Below are positions 61,071 through 64,000 of a stretch of 64,000 bases of DNA, piece by piece (position 1 is the first letter of the stretch; every line of letters begins with the position of its first letter). This stretch comes from CAWAYH01 sp963786195 (GTDB lineage Bacteria; Acidobacteriota; Vicinamibacteria; Vicinamibacterales; 2-12-FULL-66-21): the NCBI GenBank assembly GCA_963786195.1, contig CAWAYH010000013.1, forward strand, positions 124,001 to 188,000, written 5' to 3'. A model generated the notes under the pieces. It did not search any database, was not told where the DNA came from, and saw only the letters and a list, made by a program, of their open reading frames with translations. Made by a program: the position numbers and the translations under genes.

Positions 61071-61695
61071 TCAGCTCGCGAATCGTGAATGAAACCACGA
61101 AGCGGCCTGTTCCAATTCGAGCGGCACAAGACCATGTCCCGCATCGAACCATGACATCGTCACGTCCGCGCGCGCCCTGTTCGAGCAGCTGGCCGAGCCT
61201 GGTCGTCAGCTCGCGCGGGACAATCGTGTCTTCGCGGCCGGCCGAAATCAAGACGCGCTTCGAGCGCAGGTCGGGAACGGCGGCCGGCTCGAACGGCACC
61301 ATCGGACGCAGCAGGATCGCCCCGGCGAGGGCGTCCCGGTGCGAGAGCATGAGGCTTGCGGCGATGTTTGCGCCGTTGGAGTATCCGACAGCGATGACGC
61401 GTGCGGGATCGACGCCGTACTGCGTCGCCGCCGCTCCGATGAATTCTGCGAGCTCCACTGTTCGGATGCGCAGGTCCTCCTGATCGAACACGCCTTCGGC
61501 AAGACGTCGGAAGAACCGCGGCATTCCGTGCTCGAGCACGCGTCCGCGCGGGCTGACGATCGCGGCGTCGGGACTAATCATCCGCGCGAGCGGGATGAGG
61601 TCGTTTTCGTCGCCCCCGGTGCCGTGCAGCGCGAGCAGCGTGGGTGAGGATGCCGTAGCCCCGGGCACGAAGCGGTGTCTGAACTCTGTACGCAT
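61071..61695 (-). CDS. Alpha/beta-hydrolase carboxylesterase, phospholipase/carboxylesterase family (one frameshift)
   Basis: The oxyanion region is LLALHGTGGDENDL, the nucleophile is in VGYSNGANIA, the acid in AGREDTIVP and, after a frame change near 61153, the histidine in WFDAGHGLVPLEL, ending HSRFAS at 61071. A complete Ser-Asp-His triad is therefore present. It resembles YpfH-type cytoplasmic esterases of about 205 residues. Substrate unknown. Confidence 0.88.
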
Positions 61696-61781
61696 TGAAC
61701 GCTGACGACTACGGGAACGGGCGACGCTAACGGCCGCGCGTGTCCGTCGCTATACTAGTCCCCCGCAGGCACTACCCGAGC

Positions 61782-62009
61782 ATGTCCACCTGTCCCCGAT
61801 GTAAGGGGCATCTGACCGACACGCACCGCTGTCCGCGCAGCCCCGGGCGAGTGGCGTTCGAAGTGTCTCTGGCGGCGGTTGCCGGTGGTTTTGCCGCATT
61901 GCTGATCGTCTCGCTGATCGATCCGCACGGCCAGGCGACCATGGATGCAGTGTGGCTCGCCATCGGCGCGCTCGTGGGCGTCGGTCTCGATCGGTTGCTG
62001 CGGCGCTGA
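61782..62009 (+). CDS. Small zinc-ribbon membrane protein
   Basis: A 75-residue protein starting MSTCPRCKGHLTDTHRCPRS (Cys4, Cys7, Cys17 and two His), followed by a helix VSLAAVAGGFAALLIVSLI and a second one (AVWLAIGALVGVGLDRLL). The layout matches small zinc-ribbon membrane proteins of unknown role. ATG 61782 was chosen as the first codon of the ribbon. Confidence 0.7.
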   Translation: MSTCPRCKGHLTDTHRCPRSPGRVAFEVSLAAVAGGFAALLIVSLIDPHGQATMDAVWLAIGALVGVGLDRLLRR

Positions 62010-62056
62010 CTCCCCCTGGCGATCTGACGGCAGGTTTTTTGCTGGACTGAGCGGCC

Positions 62057-62422
62057 GTGCAGTTGCGCGCACGCGAATCGGTTGCCCGTGTCGCTTCGGC
62101 CGGATCGGCCGTCGCATCGCCGAAGCACGTCCTGATCGCCGACGCCAACGCCCGGACCCGGGCTGTCAGGGAATTGCAGCTCCGCGAGGCCGGCCTGCGC
62201 GTCTCGCTGGCCCGTACGGCCTTCGAAGCCATTGTGAAAGCGTCATGTCGGCTGCCGGATCTGATCCTGATCGATGGCGCGCTGGGCGACCTGGGCGCCG
62301 AAGGAACCGGGCAGTTGCTGACCACCTGCCCTGCCACCGCGCATATCCCGATCGTCCGCCTGACCCCTGGCCGGCGGGTGCCCCAGCGGGTCCTGGCTGT
62401 CGCGCTCCGGTACGCCACGTAG
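62057..62422 (+). CDS. Receiver-like domain protein
   Basis: A single domain of 121 aa: KHVLIADANARTRAVRELQL, LPDLILIDGALGDLGAEGT, and HIPIVRLTPG. The phosphoacceptor Asp is in LILIDG. The acidic pocket before it is weak (ADAN) and the lysine is not evident, so it may be a degenerate receiver. No partner kinase is nearby. GTG start. Confidence 0.75.
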   Translation: MQLRARESVARVASAGSAVASPKHVLIADANARTRAVRELQLREAGLRVSLARTAFEAIVKASCRLPDLILIDGALGDLGAEGTGQLLTTCPATAHIPIVRLTPGRRVPQRVLAVALRYAT

Positions 62423-62508
62423 CACCGGATCGTTCCAAAACTACATACTGGGCGCGCGGGTAATGTAGATTCGCCCGGCCGCGAGCTATCTGCTGAGCTC
62501 GGGATCTT

Positions 62509-63327
62509 TCACTCCCTGTCAGATTCGCGAAGAAACCCGTCAACCGCGTTGATGAGCATCGGTCCGGCCAGCAGCGCCGCGTCGTTGTGATCCGAGTTCG
62601 GCACGATGACGAGGCGTTTCGGCTCGGACGCCGCGGCAAAAAGGCGCTCGCTCTGGCCCGTCGGCACGATGGTGTCGTGGTCCGCCGCGATGACGAGGAG
62701 CGGACACCCGATCCTCGGGATCAGATCGAGCGATGGGAAACGGTCGCGTAACAGAATCGTCACGGGAAGGTAAGGATAGTGATGCCGCGCGGTGTCGACC
62801 AGCGACGTGAACGGCGATCGCAGGATCAGGGCGCGCGGCTTCTGCTCCGACGCCAGCCGCACCGCGACACCAGTCCCGAGCGATTCGCCGAAATATATGA
62901 TCCGGTTCCGGTCCACGCCGGGACGCGAGTCGACATACCGGCGCGCGGCCTGCGCGTCGAGCGTCAGCCCCTGTTCGGAGGGCGAGCCGGGATTGTCGCC
63001 GTAGCCGCGATAGTCGAAAAGCAGCGTAGCGAACCCGAGGCGGCTCAGCTCCGAGGCGAGCTCTGCGCGATACGCCCGGTTGCCCGCGTTGCCATTGAAG
63101 ACGATCACCGTCGCGCGTGAGGACGAGGTCCCCGCGGGAACCCACCACCCGCGGAGCGTCAGCCCGTCTGTGGTCTCGAAGGAGATTGTTTCGGCGCGCG
63201 GGAGGCCGACGTCGGCTGGCGCCGGCACGTTCCCGAACGGGAAGTAGATCAGGCGCCGCTGCGCGACCCACACGACGAGCAGCAGCAGCCCGATGGCGCC
63301 GAGAACGTACGCGAGCAGCCTGACCAA
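62509..63327 (-). CDS. Membrane-anchored alpha/beta hydrolase (Bem46/ABHD13-like)
   Basis: An N-terminal helix (LLAYVLGAIGLLLLVVWVAQRR) anchors a hydrolase domain with GWWVPAG, VIVFNGNAGNR, LLFDYRGYGDNPGSP, the nucleophile elbow FGESLGTGVA, ADHDTIVP (Asp) and NSDHNDA (His). The 272 aa and triad fit peptidase-S9-like esterases of the Bem46 group. The frame is intact. Function not established. Confidence 0.9.
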   Translation of the reverse strand: MVRLLAYVLGAIGLLLLVVWVAQRRLIYFPFGNVPAPADVGLPRAETISFETTDGLTLRGWWVPAGTSSSRATVIVFNGNAGNRAYRAELASELSRLGFATLLFDYRGYGDNPGSPSEQGLTLDAQAARRYVDSRPGVDRNRIIYFGESLGTGVAVRLASEQKPRALILRSPFTSLVDTARHHYPYLPVTILLRDRFPSLDLIPRIGCPLLVIAADHDTIVPTGQSERLFAAASEPKRLVIVPNSDHNDAALLAGPMLINAVDGFLRESDRE

Positions 63328-63329
63328 CT

Positions 63330-64000
63330 TTACGAGAACGACCTGGGGATCTCGAAGCCCTTCCGGTACTCCCGCGTCAGGAGGCGATCCGCCTTCTTGT
63401 CGTCCACGAACGTTTCAGACTTGCCGTCGAACACGAGCGCGCGACCGACGCGGTAGGAGATGTTCGCCAGGTGCGGCAAGCTCGACGAGAGATGACCTTC
63501 GAGCGCGTCGCAGGTCAGGATCTTCGGATCGTTGGCGCGGATAGCGTCGACGAAGTTCTGGTAGTGCGGATACTCGATGCTCGTCAGCACGAGCGGATCG
63601 CTGCCGCCGGTCTCGGGCGGCGCTTCAGCTCCGGCGCCCTTCTCGTTCTTCGGACCCAGGTACGACTGCCACTTGCGGCCGTCGCCGTCGAGCCAGAGCC
63701 AGCCGTTGGATCCGTAGAAGAGGTTGCCAATCTTCTGCGTGCCCTCGTCGTTCGTGAATTCGCCGCGCGTTCCGAACTCGAGGATCATGCCGTCGGCATA
63801 CTCGAACAGCGACGTCTGCATGTCCGGCGTCTCCTGCGAGGCCTCGGGACCGAAGTAGCCGCCGACCGAACGGATCTTGGTTGGATGTTCGTGCTTGTTG
63901 AGGCCCCAGCGCGCGATGTCGAACTGGTGCGGTCCCTGATTGCCCGTGTCGCCGTCGCCGTAGTCCCAGTGCCAGTGCCAGTTGTAGTGGAAGCGATTGC
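63330..64000 (-). CDS. Gfo/Idh/MocA family oxidoreductase (partial, 3' part)
   Basis: The frame is open to the window edge. Visible are WHWHWDYGDGDTGNQGPHQF followed by IARWGLNKHEHP, VGGYFGPEASQETPD, and a C-terminal domain with GWLWLDGDGRKWQSYLGP, LTSIEYPHYQNFVDAIR and NISYRVGRALVFD. The GDTGNQGPHQFDIARW signature marks the GH109/Gfo-Idh-MocA group common in Acidobacteriota and Planctomycetes. The NAD-binding start lies beyond base 64000. Confidence 0.88.
   Translation of the reverse strand, partial: NRFHYNWHWHWDYGDGDTGNQGPHQFDIARWGLNKHEHPTKIRSVGGYFGPEASQETPDMQTSLFEYADGMILEFGTRGEFTNDEGTQKIGNLFYGSNGWLWLDGDGRKWQSYLGPKNEKGAGAEAPPETGGSDPLVLTSIEYPHYQNFVDAIRANDPKILTCDALEGHLSSSLPHLANISYRVGRALVFDGKSETFVDDKKADRLLTREYRKGFEIPRSFS

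Overview
This 64 kb window is high-GC chromosomal DNA. The gene families suggest an Acidobacteriota genome, probably near Vicinamibacteria and probably from a metagenome assembly. The grounds are zinc-ribbon/serine-threonine kinases fused to membrane domains, a VWFA protein of the acidobacterial type, an Oar-like TonB-dependent receptor with a carboxypeptidase-regulatory N-terminus, bactofilin, and housekeeping operons of ordinary bacterial order. The assignment comes from family content alone; no marker-gene phylogeny was possible.

Layout. 1-3.8 kb: two tandem kinase/membrane paralogues. 3.6-6.3 kb: der, an HU gene with a good sigma70 promoter, and an M50 protease. 6.5-12.5 kb (minus): the yicC-gmk-rpoZ-coaBC-udg-priA operon. 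12.5-24.2 kb: two divergent envelope-polysaccharide operons. The minus one is ugd-galE-GT2-msbA. The plus one has five glycosyltransferases and a polyprenyl-phosphate sugar transferase, followed after a 96-base spacer by UDP-glucuronate decarboxylase. 25-32.6 kb (minus): acyl-CoA dehydrogenase, class II FBPase, MFS exporter, tsaC, hflX, a TPR/SLH-like lipoprotein and pgsA. 32.8-40.5 kb: SAM hydroxide adenosyltransferase, methyltransferase, bactofilin, cysteine desulfurase-mnmA (sulfur relay to tRNA), trxB/trxA and glgA. 40.8-51.1 kb: fdhE, D-Ala-D-Ala carboxypeptidase, a membrane protein, M20 peptidase, a small Cys/His protein, an orphan DNA methyltransferase, the TonB receptor and a VWFA protein. 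51-64 kb: two unknown proteins, a receiver, hemE-hemY, an exported O-methyltransferase, arginase, GIY-YIG protein, tRNA-Lys, amidohydrolase, DUF1080-TonB_C fusion, monooxygenase-like protein, esterases, a receiver and a partial Gfo/Idh/MocA oxidoreductase.

Ugd makes UDP-glucuronate, Uxs converts it to UDP-xylose, and GalE supplies UDP-galactose. The sugar-1-phosphate transferase would start a lipid-linked chain and the glycosyltransferases would extend it. No Wzx, Wzy or ligase is in view. Neighbouring genes in both operons overlap stop-to-start, which points to translational coupling.

Two caveats and one discovery lead. First, many genes are split by single-base frameshifts, very densely between about 11.9 and 31.5 kb; conserved protein continues in another frame each time, so consensus error is the likeliest cause, and I give whole-gene spans. 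Second, several start and stop codons are unresolved for the same reason. The lead: at least ten intergenic spacers, plus one loop inside priA, carry degenerate tandem repeats with a period of exactly seven bases but a different heptamer at each locus. There is also a dispersed repeat of about 210-245 bp in three copies.
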